64,000 nucleotides of DNA. Origin: Tissierellia bacterium. GTDB taxonomy: Bacteria; Bacillota; Clostridia; Peptostreptococcales; Acidaminobacteraceae. Position 1 is the stretch's first letter; every line of letters begins with the position of its first letter. Shown here piece after piece: positions 16,408-25,412 of the stretch. Made by a program: the position numbers and the translations under genes. The DNA lies in assembly GCA_012838225.1 (NCBI GenBank), contig DUPT01000021.1:1-64000 (forward strand), in the 5' to 3' direction. Under the pieces are notes generated by a model that made no database searches, was not told where the DNA came from, and saw only the letters and a list, made by a program, of their open reading frames with translations.

Positions 16408-18213
16408 ATGGGCGCCGGTAGAGGCTTCGGGGGACGCTTCCGGTTTGAGACCGAGGAGGTAAGGCCCCGAGTCACCTGGCCGTTTATCAAGCGGATCCTG
16501 GTTTATTTCAAGGCCTACCGCTGGCATATGGCGGGCTTGTTTTTGATGCTGCTGGCGGGATCGGTCCTGGGGCTTGTGCCGCCGCTGCTCATTCGACGAG
16601 TCATCGACGTGGCCATCCCTCAAAAACGGATCCGACTGCTGTTTGTTTTGATCGGGCTCTACTTTGCTTCGATCGTGCTCGAGGGTCTGCTTCGAGTGGC
16701 TCAGAACTATCTCAACAGCTGGGTGTCAAAGCATATCATTCGAGATATGCGTGATACCATGTTTCAAAAGATCCAGCGGCTGCCGATCGCTTTTTTCACG
16801 GCCGTCCAATCGGGTGAGATCAGCTCGCGCATGAATAATGATATCGGGGGCATCGAGCGGGTATTCAGCTCGACCTTCGTTCAAGCGGTCCAAAACATCA
16901 TGGTCTTTACCACCACCATCGTGCTGTTGGCTTCGACCGATTTGACGCTGGCGCTGGTCAATCTGGCTATCCTGCCGCTGTTTATCCTGCCGACCCGACG
17001 CGTCGGTCGGATCCGCTTCGATATGGCGGCCAAGACCCAGGAGAAGCTGGCCGGCCTCAACAATCTGATCCTCGAGACGCTTCAGATCTCAGGCATCACC
17101 CTGGTCAAGCTGTTCAATCGGGAAAAGGATCAGGCCGAGCGGTTTCATGAGTTCAATCAGGATGTGACCAAGCTTGAGATCCAGGAGTCCTTGGCCGGAC
17201 GGTGGTTCTTTATGGTCATGAGTACGCTGGCGGCTCTGGGACCGATGGTGCTGTATCTGGTAGGCGGCTATCTCATCATCACGACCGAGCGGATGACGGT
17301 CGGCTCGCTCGTGATGTTCGTGTCACTTCTTAGCCGGCTGTATGGACCGGTGACGGGCTTTGCCAATCTGTCGGTCGATATCACCCGCTCCTTAGCGCTG
17401 TTTCAGCGGATCTTCGATTATCTCGATCTGGAACCGGAGAAGGACACCGGGCGACAGAGGCCGCCGATCAGCGGACAGATCACCTTCTCTGATGTGTCGT
17501 TTGGCTATGGGGAGAAGGAGATCCTAAAGGATATCGATCTAAGCGTCGAGCCGGGCAAGATGGTGGCGATCGTCGGTCGCAGCGGAGCCGGTAAATCGAC
17601 CCTGACCAATCTCATCCCGCGGCTCTATGATGTGACCGAGGGGCAGATCCTGTTTGATGGCATCGATGCCCGAGACATCGATCTCGGTCATCTCAGAAGT
17701 CATATCGGGATGGTGACCCAAGACACGCACTTATTCAATCGGACGATCCGGGAGAATCTTCTGTTTGCCAACCGCGATGCGACCCAAGAAGAGATCGAAA
17801 CGGCGGCTAAGCAGGCCCAGATCCATGACTTGATCACTTCCCTGGCCGATGGCTATGATTCCTTGGTGGGTGAGCGCGGTGTTAAGCTCTCGGGCGGTGA
17901 GAGACAGCGGATCTCGATCGCCCGGGCGCTGCTGAAGGATCCGACGATCGTCATCATGGATGAGGCGACGTCGTCACTGGATTCTCTCAGTGAAGCCGCC
18001 ATCCAGACGGCCATCAAGCCCCTGCTCGAATCACGGACCTCGCTGGTGATCGCTCACCGGCTCTCGACCATTATGGAGGCCGATTCGATCGTGGTGCTCG
18101 ATCATGGTCGCATCATCGAACAGGGGCGTCATCACGAGCTGCTCGAGAAGGATGGGCTCTATAAGGAGATCTTCGATACGCAGTTTCGGTTAGGTGATGA
18201 GTCGGATGCGTGA
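16408..18213 (+). CDS. ABC transporter, fused permease and ATPase (exporter type)
   Basis: 601-residue half-transporter. Residues 1-20 are Gly/Arg-rich; six membrane helices span about 35-310; the ATPase has Walker A GRSGAGKST, signature LSGGERQR, Walker B VIMDEATSSLD and the switch H in IAHRLST. Works as a homodimer or with a partner half in the membrane, exporting lipid, drug or peptide; substrate not predictable. Ribosome-binding site is weak. It begins 28 bases after the coiled-coil gene. The small BFD-like gene follows after 28 bases. Confidence 0.92.
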   Translation: MGAGRGFGGRFRFETEEVRPRVTWPFIKRILVYFKAYRWHMAGLFLMLLAGSVLGLVPPLLIRRVIDVAIPQKRIRLLFVLIGLYFASIVLEGLLRVAQNYLNSWVSKHIIRDMRDTMFQKIQRLPIAFFTAVQSGEISSRMNNDIGGIERVFSSTFVQAVQNIMVFTTTIVLLASTDLTLALVNLAILPLFILPTRRVGRIRFDMAAKTQEKLAGLNNLILETLQISGITLVKLFNREKDQAERFHEFNQDVTKLEIQESLAGRWFFMVMSTLAALGPMVLYLVGGYLIITTERMTVGSLVMFVSLLSRLYGPVTGFANLSVDITRSLALFQRIFDYLDLEPEKDTGRQRPPISGQITFSDVSFGYGEKEILKDIDLSVEPGKMVAIVGRSGAGKSTLTNLIPRLYDVTEGQILFDGIDARDIDLGHLRSHIGMVTQDTHLFNRTIRENLLFANRDATQEEIETAAKQAQIHDLITSLADGYDSLVGERGVKLSGGERQRISIARALLKDPTIVIMDEATSSLDSLSEAAIQTAIKPLLESRTSLVIAHRLSTIMEADSIVVLDHGRIIEQGRHHELLEKDGLYKEIFDTQFRLGDESDA

Positions 18214-18241
18214 TAGACTAGGCTGAGACAAGGAGTGAATT

Positions 18242-18421
18242 GTGAACCTCGATAAAGTGATTTGTCCCTGTAAAAAGGTCAAACGAAAGGCTATCGTCAA
18301 AGCCATAGCCAAGGGTGCGACTTCTCTTAAAGCCATCGAGAAGCAGACCGGTGCCATCAGTAAGTGTGGCAAGTGTAAAAAAGACGTCAAAAAACTGATC
18401 AAACGACTCGAAGAAGCATAG
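18242..18421 (+). CDS. BFD-like [2Fe-2S]-binding small protein
   Basis: 59-residue protein matching the BFD-like [2Fe-2S] domain (bacterioferritin-associated ferredoxin, NirB-type): CPC at residues 8-10 and CGKC at 42-45, with an intervening helical segment (AIVKAIAKGATSLKAIEKQTGA). The four cysteines are in the family's C-x-C and C-x-x-C arrangement. GTG start at 18242 with AGGAG (18231-18235) six bases upstream. Strongly lysine-rich. It sits between an ABC exporter and a MoxR operon, with no obvious partner. A role in iron release or electron transfer is inferred from the family only. Confidence 0.8.
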   Translation: MNLDKVICPCKKVKRKAIVKAIAKGATSLKAIEKQTGAISKCGKCKKDVKKLIKRLEEA

Positions 18422-18429
18422 GGGGAGTG

Positions 18430-19368
18430 ATGGACTATTCAACATTTCGCGATCGGACCGAGCAGATCGTAGCGGCGGTCTCACAGGTGATCATCGGCAA
18501 GGATCAGGAGATCCGACTGGTGCTGGCGGCCTTTTTGGCCGGCGGACATGTGCTACTGGAGGATGTGCCGGGACTGGGCAAGACGATGCTGGTCAAGACC
18601 TTCTCCAAGGTGATGGATCTGCCGTTCAAACGGATCCAGTTCACGCCGGATCTGTTGCCGTCGGATCTGACCGGGATCCATTTCTATGATCAAAAGGCCG
18701 AGGAGTTCGTGTTTCGGCCCGGTCCGTTGTTCGCCAATCTGGTATTAGCGGATGAGATCAACCGGGCAACGCCTCGGACGCAGAGTGCCTTGCTCGAGGC
18801 GATGGAGGAAAAGCAGATCACGGTCGATGGGGTGACCAAGCAGTTGTCACTGCCCTTTATGGTGCTGGCGACCCAAAACCCGATCGAGACCTTTGGGACC
18901 TTTCCGCTGCCGGAGGCTCAGCTCGACCGCTTTATGATCCGTTTGAGTCTGGGCTATCCGGAAAAAGACGAAGAACGACGCATCGTCGAGGCCGATCGGG
19001 AGGACCCGCTATCAAAGGTCGAACCGGTGCTGACGATAGAGGACATCGATCAGCTCATGACGCTCGCGCCTCAGGTCAATATCAAGCCCGAGGTGATGGA
19101 CTATCTGCTCGATATCTCACGACTGACCCGACAGGATGACAATATCCAGACCGGGGTTAGCCCGCGCGGCTCGATCGCTTTGGCTAAGATGGCCCGAGTG
19201 ATGGCGGCAATGGCCGGACGGGACTATGTCCTGCCGGAGGATGTGAAGCTGTTGGCGCCCTATGTGTTCAATCACCGGGTGATCTCACGCAACCGCCACG
19301 GTGTGGCCTCGGCGCAGGCACTGATCGCCGATATCATTTCTCAGGTCAAGGTGCCGCTCGAAGCATGA
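18430..19368 (+). CDS. MoxR-family AAA+ ATPase
   Basis: 312-residue AAA+ ATPase of the MoxR/RavA group: Walker A in EDVPGLGKTMLVK, the family segment FKRIQFTPDLLPSDLTG, Walker B LVLADEINRA, sensor 1 LATQNPIE and the arginine segment ALLEAMEEKQ. MoxR proteins act as chaperone-like ATPases for complexes containing VWA or DUF58 proteins. ATG at 18430 directly after GGGGGAGTG; a GTG just before is possible. Overlaps the DUF58 gene by 4 bases (ATGA). Confidence 0.92.
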   Translation: MDYSTFRDRTEQIVAAVSQVIIGKDQEIRLVLAAFLAGGHVLLEDVPGLGKTMLVKTFSKVMDLPFKRIQFTPDLLPSDLTGIHFYDQKAEEFVFRPGPLFANLVLADEINRATPRTQSALLEAMEEKQITVDGVTKQLSLPFMVLATQNPIETFGTFPLPEAQLDRFMIRLSLGYPEKDEERRIVEADREDPLSKVEPVLTIEDIDQLMTLAPQVNIKPEVMDYLLDISRLTRQDDNIQTGVSPRGSIALAKMARVMAAMAGRDYVLPEDVKLLAPYVFNHRVISRNRHGVASAQALIADIISQVKVPLEA

Positions 19369-20453
19369 TGATCTGGATCCTGCTGTCGATGCTGTTGGTA
19401 TCGATCCTGATCAATCGCTTGTTCTTGCAGCGAAGCATCCTGAGCTTTCGCTACTATCTCGAACCGCAGACCATGACAGCTGAAATCGGTCAGCCGATTG
19501 AAATCCATTCGGTGGTGGAAAATCATAAGCAGCTTCCGGTGTCGCATGTCGAGCTCCAGGAGCAATACCCGGACGGTCTGGGCGGCAAGGTCTACCGCAC
19601 CAGTCTCTATGTCCGGGGCTTTGAGCGCGTTAAACGCCGCCACGAGGTGATCCCGACCGAGAGAGGCCTGCACCGGATCGACTTTGGTCGATTGATCATC
19701 GGTGATTTTTTGGGCTTTGCCCGTGATTTTCGGCGCTATCCGCTGAGTAAGTCCTGGGTGGTCTATCCGGAAAAGATCGAGCTGAGAGAGCATGTGGTAC
19801 CGGTCGATTCGACCATGGGGGAGCTCTCGGTCAGACGCTGGATCATGCCCGACCCCATCATGATCCGGGGGATCCGCGAATACACCGGCGTCGAGGCCCA
19901 AAAGTCGATCCACTGGCCATCGAGTCTTCGCCAAGGGCGTCTGATGGTCAAGGAATTTGATTTCACAGCCGATCAGTCGTGTCTGATCCTGGTCAATATC
20001 CAGACCTCGCCGCCCACCTGGGAGAAGCCCCGGGCCGATCTGATCGAGCAAAATATCAAGCTGGCCCGAGCGCTGGCACATGAATTGGAGACTGAGGCGA
20101 TCCCGTTTGGCATGATGAGCAATGCCTATAATTATCTTGATCCCCATCAGCGAGGCTATACAGTCCATGCCGGATTGGGTGAGGCCCATATGGCCGAGGT
20201 GCTCGATATGCTCGGCCGGATCGATTATAAGGTTGGGATGGGCTTTCAGGGGCTATTAAGAGATATCCAGACCCAGGCCATGAGTCAGCTAACGGTCGTC
20301 ATCATGACGCCGATCATCCTGGCCGGCTATCTAGAGGAGCTGAGGCTGTTGGCGGCTAAGGTGTCTCGGGTGGTGGTCTTTACATTGACGGATGATCATA
20401 TCCAACAGCTGCCGGGCAATATCGAGGTCTATCAGGGGGTGTTCGATGCTTGA
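19365..20453 (+). CDS. DUF58 domain-containing protein
   Basis: 362 residues. One or two hydrophobic segments at the N-terminus (MIWILLSMLLVSILI), a beta-rich region, then the DUF58 signature GIREYTGVEAQKSIHWPSS and a VWA-like segment (KEFDFTADQSCLILVNIQ). Partner of MoxR ATPases across bacteria; molecular role unclear, with proposed links to envelope integrity. ATG overlaps the moxR stop; its own stop overlaps the start of the next gene by 8 bases. Confidence 0.88.
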   Translation: MMIWILLSMLLVSILINRLFLQRSILSFRYYLEPQTMTAEIGQPIEIHSVVENHKQLPVSHVELQEQYPDGLGGKVYRTSLYVRGFERVKRRHEVIPTERGLHRIDFGRLIIGDFLGFARDFRRYPLSKSWVVYPEKIELREHVVPVDSTMGELSVRRWIMPDPIMIRGIREYTGVEAQKSIHWPSSLRQGRLMVKEFDFTADQSCLILVNIQTSPPTWEKPRADLIEQNIKLARALAHELETEAIPFGMMSNAYNYLDPHQRGYTVHAGLGEAHMAEVLDMLGRIDYKVGMGFQGLLRDIQTQAMSQLTVVIMTPIILAGYLEELRLLAAKVSRVVVFTLTDDHIQQLPGNIEVYQGVFDA

Positions 20454-21630
20454 TATCCTTCTGTTTGAGATGGTGTTTTTGCTCTCGGCACTGATCACGC
20501 TGTGGCAGGTGCTGTTTACGACTGAGAATATGACCGAGATCCACCTGGTGTTTGCCGTCGGGTTGATGGTGGCGCTGCTGGCCGGTCATTTCGGACGAAA
20601 AAAGCCGAAGTATCTTTGGCTGATCCTTGGCCTGGCCGGGGTGATCCCGTTTGTTTCACAGCCGGCGCTGCGCTGGTCGGTGGTGCTCCTAGGCCTTATC
20701 CTATGGCGCTACCTGGTCGATATCCCGCGGCCGACGAATGAGCTCGACTATTCGGATAAGATCCTGGTGATCTTCTTTTTGCTGACGGGTCTGGTGATCC
20801 TGAGAGATAATACCGCCTATTTTGTCGAAGAGACGGCGGGGCTACCGATCTATCTGCCGCTGATGTATCTGTCCGGCGTCTTCTTTCTAAGGAGCCTCAG
20901 ACATCAGCGGACAGGCCAGTCACAGGGGCGCGTCCGCCGCTCCAATATCTTCTATATGGCCCTGATCGCCATCACCTACCTGATCAGTCAGTCGCAGTGG
21001 CTAAGAGAACAGCTTCGCGTCGGTCTGTTTTGGCTCTACCAGATCTTTATGCGGCCGATCAACTACGTCCTCGAGGTCATCACTCAGTGGTGGTTTGCCG
21101 ATCCTGAGGGCATGATGGTTCCGGAGGAGGTGGCCGAGACGATGGAGCCGGGACCGTCGGCGATGGAGGAGTTTGCCGAGGGCGTCAGGCAATGGCGCGA
21201 AGAATCGGCCGCCGGGCATATCCTGGGCAATGTGATCCTGGTCCTGTTTCTCATCCTGGTGGCCTATATCATCTACCGAGTCTATCTCCGGAAGATGAGC
21301 TTTAGCCGGCCGGTCGAGCAGGGCGATGATATCAGAGAACAGATGTCCTCGGTCGAAGCCCCCAAAAGAAAACGGCGCCGAGAGCGGCGGCCGGAGGGGG
21401 CACAGGATCAGGTGAGATACTACTACCGCCGGTTCCTGGATAAGATGGCCGATCAGCGTGAGGTGAGCGATACCTCGACTGATCTTGATCAAAAGGCCAA
21501 GCAGCTGGGACTCGAGTCTCATCCGATGAGCCAGATCTATCGTGAAGTCAGATATGGTGATCATCCGGCCGATCAGGCCCTGGTGGAAGAGATGAAGCGG
21601 CTCTGGCAGTCGCTCGGTCGCTCAGACTAA
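20446..21630 (+). CDS. DUF4129-type membrane protein of the MoxR operon
   Basis: 394 residues: seven or so membrane helices in the first half, a loop, a further helix (about 265-285, GNVILVLFLILVAYIIYRVY), then a basic linker (KRKRRRERR) and a C-terminal helical domain with YYYRRFLDKMAD and IYREVRYGDHPADQ, the DUF4129 pattern. In many Bacillota this third operon position holds a TgpA-like transglutaminase with this C-terminal domain. Here no transglutaminase core with catalytic C/H/D could be seen, so only the membrane scaffold and the tail remain. ATG at 20446 has GGGGG six bases upstream. Confidence 0.7.
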   Translation: MLDILLFEMVFLLSALITLWQVLFTTENMTEIHLVFAVGLMVALLAGHFGRKKPKYLWLILGLAGVIPFVSQPALRWSVVLLGLILWRYLVDIPRPTNELDYSDKILVIFFLLTGLVILRDNTAYFVEETAGLPIYLPLMYLSGVFFLRSLRHQRTGQSQGRVRRSNIFYMALIAITYLISQSQWLREQLRVGLFWLYQIFMRPINYVLEVITQWWFADPEGMMVPEEVAETMEPGPSAMEEFAEGVRQWREESAAGHILGNVILVLFLILVAYIIYRVYLRKMSFSRPVEQGDDIREQMSSVEAPKRKRRRERRPEGAQDQVRYYYRRFLDKMADQREVSDTSTDLDQKAKQLGLESHPMSQIYREVRYGDHPADQALVEEMKRLWQSLGRSD

Positions 21631-21647
21631 ACATCATAAAGATAAAA

Positions 21648-21680
21648 CGATCGACCCGCAAAAGCACTGCGGGTCGATCG
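21648..21680. terminator. Bidirectional terminator
   Basis: 12-base perfect stem CGATCGACCCGC / GCGGGTCGATCG with a 9-base loop, between convergent genes; the T run (TTTTATCTTT) is better on the minus strand. Confidence 0.8.
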
Positions 21681-21717
21681 CTTTGGTTCAAGGGCCTAAA
21701 TGTGACATCAGACGCTA

Positions 21718-23277
21718 TCAGAATTGCTCTGAGGTCGTCTTGGCCTGCATGTGCAGGACCAGATAGTCGGGGCCGCCGGCTTTGGAGTCGGTGCCCGAGA
21801 GGTTGAAGCCGCCAAACGGTTGGTAGCCGACGATCGCACCGGTACAGCCGCGGTTGAAGTAGAGGTTTCCGACGTGGAAGTCCCGGCGGGCCTTCTCCTG
21901 GTTGAAGCGGTTGGTCGTGATAACGGCTCCGGTCAAGCCATAGTCGGTATTATTGGCGATATCGATCGCTTGATCGAAGTCTTTGGCCTTGATCAGGGCT
22001 ACGACCGGTCCGAAGATCTCCTCTTGCATCAGGCGAGCCTCGGGATCATCGATGGCAAAGACGGTCGGGTGGACGAAATAGCCCTCCGAATCGTCGGCCG
22101 TGCCGCCCGCCAGCAGTTCGCCCTCTTCTTTTCCGATCTCAATGTATTTGGTGATCTTATCAAAGGCAGCCTGATCGATGACCGACCCCATATAGTTGTG
22201 GCTGTCGGCCGGATCGCCAATGGTCAGCTTATTGGTCAACTCGACCACCTTTTTGACGACTTCATCATAGACATCTTCGACGATGACGGCTCGCGAGCAG
22301 GCGGAGCATTTTTGACCACAAAAGCCAAAGGCCGATTTGACGATCGATTGAGCCGCGAGGTCGAGGTCGGCTTCCTTATCGACTACGATGGTGTCCTTAC
22401 CGCCCATTTCGGCGATGACGCGCTTCATCCACTTCTGACCCTCTTGCGGTACGGCCGCTCGCTGATTGATCCGAAGACCGACGTCTCGTGAGCCGGTGAA
22501 GCTGATAAAGCGGGTCTTGGGATGATCGACCAGGAAGTCGCCGATGACTTCCCCTGGTCCGGGCAGGAAGTTGACGACGCCGGCCGGCATACCGGCTTGC
22601 TCTAACACCTCCATAAATTTATAGGCGATGACGGGGGTGGTGGAGGCGGGCTTTAGGATGACGGTGTTACCGGCGACCATGGCGGCGACAGTCGTGCCGG
22701 CCATGATGGCAAACGGGAAGTTCCAGGGTGAGATGACAACACCGATGCCAAGCGGAACATAGTGATAGCGATTGGATTCGCCGTCACGGCTCTCGACCGG
22801 TTTGCCGTCTTTTAGCTCAAGCATCTGACGGGCATAGTACTCCAGGAAATCGATCGCTTCGGCGGTGTCGGCGTCGGCTTCCGGCCAAGGCTTCCCGGCT
22901 TCCTTGGTGAGAAGGGCCGAGAACTCGAACTTACGCCGGCGAATGATGGCGGCGGCTTTGAACAAGACGTCGGCTCGGAGCACCGGGTCGACCTTTCGCC
23001 AGTCTTCAAAGGCTTTATCAGCCGCTTCGATGGCTTGCTCGGCGTGAGACTGGTCGGCCTGTGAGACATAGCCGATCACTTGGCTCTTATTCGCCGGATT
23101 GATCGATTCGATCTGATCGTCGGTGAAGATCTTTTCCCCGTCAATGATCAAGGGATACGTTTCACCCAGGTAGCTTTCGACCAGCCGCAGACCTTCGAGA
23201 TAGGCCTGAGAATTCTTTTCCTGTGTAAAGTCAGTGAATGGTTCGTGCCGATACGGTCTGATTGGACTGCTTGTCAT
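21718..23277 (-). CDS. pruA: 1-pyrroline-5-carboxylate dehydrogenase
   Basis: 519-residue aldehyde dehydrogenase of the P5C/RocA type: oxidises glutamate semialdehyde to glutamate with NAD+. ALDH features: [22 protein letters not shown], catalytic Glu in AEMGGKD and catalytic Cys region [11 protein letters not shown]. The N-terminus ([16 protein letters not shown]) is typical of the RocA branch. Start ATG at 23275-23277 has AAAGGAG five bases upstream; the ORF could run 44 codons further but that would cross the promoter. Single gene with its own promoter and terminator. ProC at 41027 catalyses the opposite direction of proline metabolism. Confidence 0.94.
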   Translation of the reverse strand: MTSSPIRPYRHEPFTDFTQEKNSQAYLEGLRLVESYLGETYPLIIDGEKIFTDDQIESINPANKSQVIGYVSQADQSHAEQAIEAADKAFEDWRKVDPVLRADVLFKAAAIIRRRKFEFSALLTKEAGKPWPEADADTAEAIDFLEYYARQMLELKDGKPVESRDGESNRYHYVPLGIGVVISPWNFPFAIMAGTTVAAMVAGNTVILKPASTTPVIAYKFMEVLEQAGMPAGVVNFLPGPGEVIGDFLVDHPKTRFISFTGSRDVGLRINQRAAVPQEGQKWMKRVIAEMGGKDTIVVDKEADLDLAAQSIVKSAFGFCGQKCSACSRAVIVEDVYDEVVKKVVELTNKLTIGDPADSHNYMGSVIDQAAFDKITKYIEIGKEEGELLAGGTADDSEGYFVHPTVFAIDDPEARLMQEEIFGPVVALIKAKDFDQAIDIANNTDYGLTGAVITTNRFNQEKARRDFHVGNLYFNRGCTGAIVGYQPFGGFNLSGTDSKAGGPDYLVLHMQAKTTSEQF

Positions 23278-23389
23278 GTTTACTCCTTTGGTTGATGGAT
23301 TGAAGTGACGGACGGTATATCGACTCGTTGCCAAGAAATGGCTCGAGCTGATCATCCAAGAGATCATCGACGTACGAAGGGTTTCTTCA

Positions 23390-23398
23390 ATTATATCA
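23390..23398 (-). promoter_or_regulatory. Extended -10 promoter of the P5C dehydrogenase gene
   Basis: Minus-strand TGATATAAT (TGn plus TATAAT). No good -35. It leaves a leader of about 105 bases in which I see no recognised riboswitch. Confidence 0.6.
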
Positions 23399-23409
23399 GA
23401 CGAAGCCAA

Positions 23410-23439
23410 AAATAAAAAACCGGACTTTATCAGTCCGGT
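23410..23439 (-). terminator. Terminator of murC
   Basis: Minus-strand stem ACCGGACT / AGTCCGGT, loop GATAA, followed by TTTTTATTTTT. Starts just after the murC stop and lies 12 bases ahead of the next gene's promoter. Confidence 0.88.
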
Positions 23440-23444
23440 AGCGG

Positions 23445-24815
23445 CTAGAGCATGTCAAATATTTTATAGATGTCGCCGGCGCCCATGGCGATGAAGATGC
23501 AGTTTTCATTGAGCGATTCGTGCAGCATCGGGACCAGGTTTGACATATCGCCGACGTATTCGGCATTGCCGGTCTGGCGATCGATCTCTTCGGCCAGATC
23601 CTTTGAGGAGATGCCGAAGATATTCTTTTCGCGGGCAGCGTAGATATCGGTCAAGTAGACGTGGTCACAGTCTTTAAAGGCGCTGACGAAGCGATCGAAC
23701 AGCTTGAGGGTGCGGGTATAGGTATGGGGCTGAAAGGCCACTACGATCCTTCGATCGGGATGCATTTCTCTGACGGCCCCCAGGGTACTGACGATTTCAT
23801 TCGGGTGATGGGCATAGTCCTCGATCAGCTTGGCGCCTTGGAAGAGGCCTTTGCTCTCCATTCGGCGAGACGCTCCGTGGAAGCCGCTTAGGGCTTCGGC
23901 CATTCCGCTCAGATCGTTTGTCACTTGGCAAATGGCGGCCACGGCTGCCACCGTGTTTGAGACATTGTAGACTCCGGGGATCGAGAGATGGACATGCATG
24001 ATGGTTTCTCCCCGGTGGATGATGTCAAACTCAGGCAAACCGGTTTGATCATAGGTGATATTGCCGGCCCGGTAGTCGGCATCATTTTGGGTCGAATAGG
24101 TGACGATCTTGGTATCGATCCGATCGAGCACCGACACGATATTGGGGTCGTCGATATTGACGACCATGGTGCCGCCTAAGCGGGCACTGTTGGCAAAGTC
24201 GACAAAGGTGTCTTTGATATGGTCGAGATCCTTAAAGTAGTCCAGGTGGTCCTCATCGATGTTTAGGATGACGCCGATCGAATAGTCGAAATCGAGAAAA
24301 CTCGAGAAGTATTCACAGGCTTCATTGACGATGACATCGCCATCGCCGATGACGGCGTTCGAGCCCAGCTCCGGCACATGGGCCCCGACCAGAAGCACCG
24401 GATCGATCGAGGTGTGCTTTAGCATCACGCTGATCATCGAGGTGGTGGTGGTTTTGCCGTGGGTGCCGCTGACGGCGATCGAGTCATGATACTGTGACGT
24501 TAAAAGGCCTAGGAAGTGGCCCCGGGTCATGGTCTGGATGCCGAGTCGATGGGCTTCGATCAGCTCCGGATTATCGTCTTTTATGGCCGAAGAGTAAATG
24601 ATCAGGTCGCGCCCGTGGACCTGATTGGTCTCGTGGCTGGGAAAGATCTCCAGACCGAGCTTCTTGAGTTCGCGAAGCTCATGGCCGTCCTGGAAATCAC
24701 TTCCGCTGACCTGATAGTTGTTTTTATGTAGAATCTTAGCCAAGGCCGACATACTGATGCCGCCGATGCCGATCAAGTGGACTATTTTTATATGATCATC
24801 AAGCAGTTGCTTCAT
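23445..24815 (-). CDS. murC: UDP-N-acetylmuramate--L-alanine ligase
   Basis: 456-residue Mur ligase adding L-alanine to UDP-MurNAc in peptidoglycan synthesis. N-terminal [15 protein letters not shown]-type nucleotide-binding loop, ATP loop [11 protein letters not shown] at about 117-127, [10 protein letters not shown], and the C-terminal DYAHHPNEI motif, all canonical. ATG at 24813-24815 preceded by AGGAGGAAGT. Monocistronic; extended -10 promoter upstream and terminator downstream. Confidence 0.97.
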   Translation of the reverse strand: MKQLLDDHIKIVHLIGIGGISMSALAKILHKNNYQVSGSDFQDGHELRELKKLGLEIFPSHETNQVHGRDLIIYSSAIKDDNPELIEAHRLGIQTMTRGHFLGLLTSQYHDSIAVSGTHGKTTTTSMISVMLKHTSIDPVLLVGAHVPELGSNAVIGDGDVIVNEACEYFSSFLDFDYSIGVILNIDEDHLDYFKDLDHIKDTFVDFANSARLGGTMVVNIDDPNIVSVLDRIDTKIVTYSTQNDADYRAGNITYDQTGLPEFDIIHRGETIMHVHLSIPGVYNVSNTVAAVAAICQVTNDLSGMAEALSGFHGASRRMESKGLFQGAKLIEDYAHHPNEIVSTLGAVREMHPDRRIVVAFQPHTYTRTLKLFDRFVSAFKDCDHVYLTDIYAAREKNIFGISSKDLAEEIDRQTGNAEYVGDMSNLVPMLHESLNENCIFIAMGAGDIYKIFDML

Positions 24816-24836
24816 ACTTCCTCCTACAACTTCCTA

Positions 24837-24845
24837 ATTATATCA
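24837..24845 (-). promoter_or_regulatory. Extended -10 promoter of murC
   Basis: Minus-strand TGATATAATT, the same extended -10 as that of the P5C dehydrogenase gene, 22 bases before the murC start. Confidence 0.6.
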
Positions 24846-24916
24846 TAATAAAAAGTGATTTCTTTTAAGAAAGCGTAACGTGCCCGTCATTCGATAAACG
24901 CCGGAAGGCCTTGAAA

Positions 24917-24950
24917 TCTCCCGTTTATCTCGTTATTGAGATAAGGGAGA
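24917..24950 (-). terminator. Hairpin after the broken GNAT gene
   Basis: Stem TCTCCC-TTATCTC paired with GAGATAA-(AC)-GGGAGA, loop AATAAC, followed only by TTTC on the minus strand; a weak terminator by its T run. Confidence 0.5.
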
Positions 24951-24953
24951 AGT

Positions 24954-25412
24954 CTATGGACGTTTGGTCAACAGCGCGTAGCGAAAGCCGAAGCCCAAAT
25001 CCTCCAGGTAGAAGTCGAGCAGCTTTCGGTGGTGGATGGAGGTGGCAATCACAGCGATCAGGTCGGTTTTGGGCGGCAGATGGTCTTCTAGATAGCGATA
25101 GAGCTGTTGGCCGATGCCTTGTTGGCGATAGTCCGACGCGATGAAAAGCTCGTTTAGTTCAAAGACCATCTCACCGATCTGGTTATAGCTGGTCTTTTCT
25201 TCGAGCCGGCGAAGCTCGCCTAAGGCGTAGCCGATGATGGTTTGGTCATCGAGGGCCAGATATACGGTCTGGTCGATATACTCACTGCTGTCATTACAGA
25301 TATAGGACGGACAACAAGCCTCATCGGCCTAGGCCTTAGAGAGGGCCAGCAATTGCTCGAGGATCGTCTTATCGGATGGCGTGATCGTCAGGTGTTTGAA
25401 ATGCAGTTTCAC
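24954..25412 (-). pseudogene. GNAT-family N-acetyltransferase interrupted by in-frame TAG
   Basis: Read from a GTG at 25410-25412 (AGGAGG 7 bases upstream), one frame encodes a full-length 152-codon GNAT protein with a single TAG at 25329-25331 (codon 28) and no other break. The second part carries the acetyl-CoA loop RQQGIGQQLYRYLE and C-terminal FYLEDLGF. Relatives, as I remember them, carry tryptophan where the TAG stands (SKAW-type context), so a TGG-to-TAG change is the simplest explanation. Translation could restart at the ATG ending 25169, giving a 71-residue piece without the first strands. The GTG overlaps the stop of the upstream methyltransferase (GTGA). Readthrough or a sequencing error cannot be excluded. 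Confidence 0.75.

Noticed and set aside
19341-20189. Long minus-strand open frame of 282 codons inside the DUF58 gene
   Set aside because: Fully antisense to a gene with a recognised domain, no ribosome-binding site or family features; open because of the base composition.
23278-23390. Riboswitch in the 105-base leader of the P5C dehydrogenase gene
   Set aside because: Only weak GATGATC repeats; no recognised fold or terminator.
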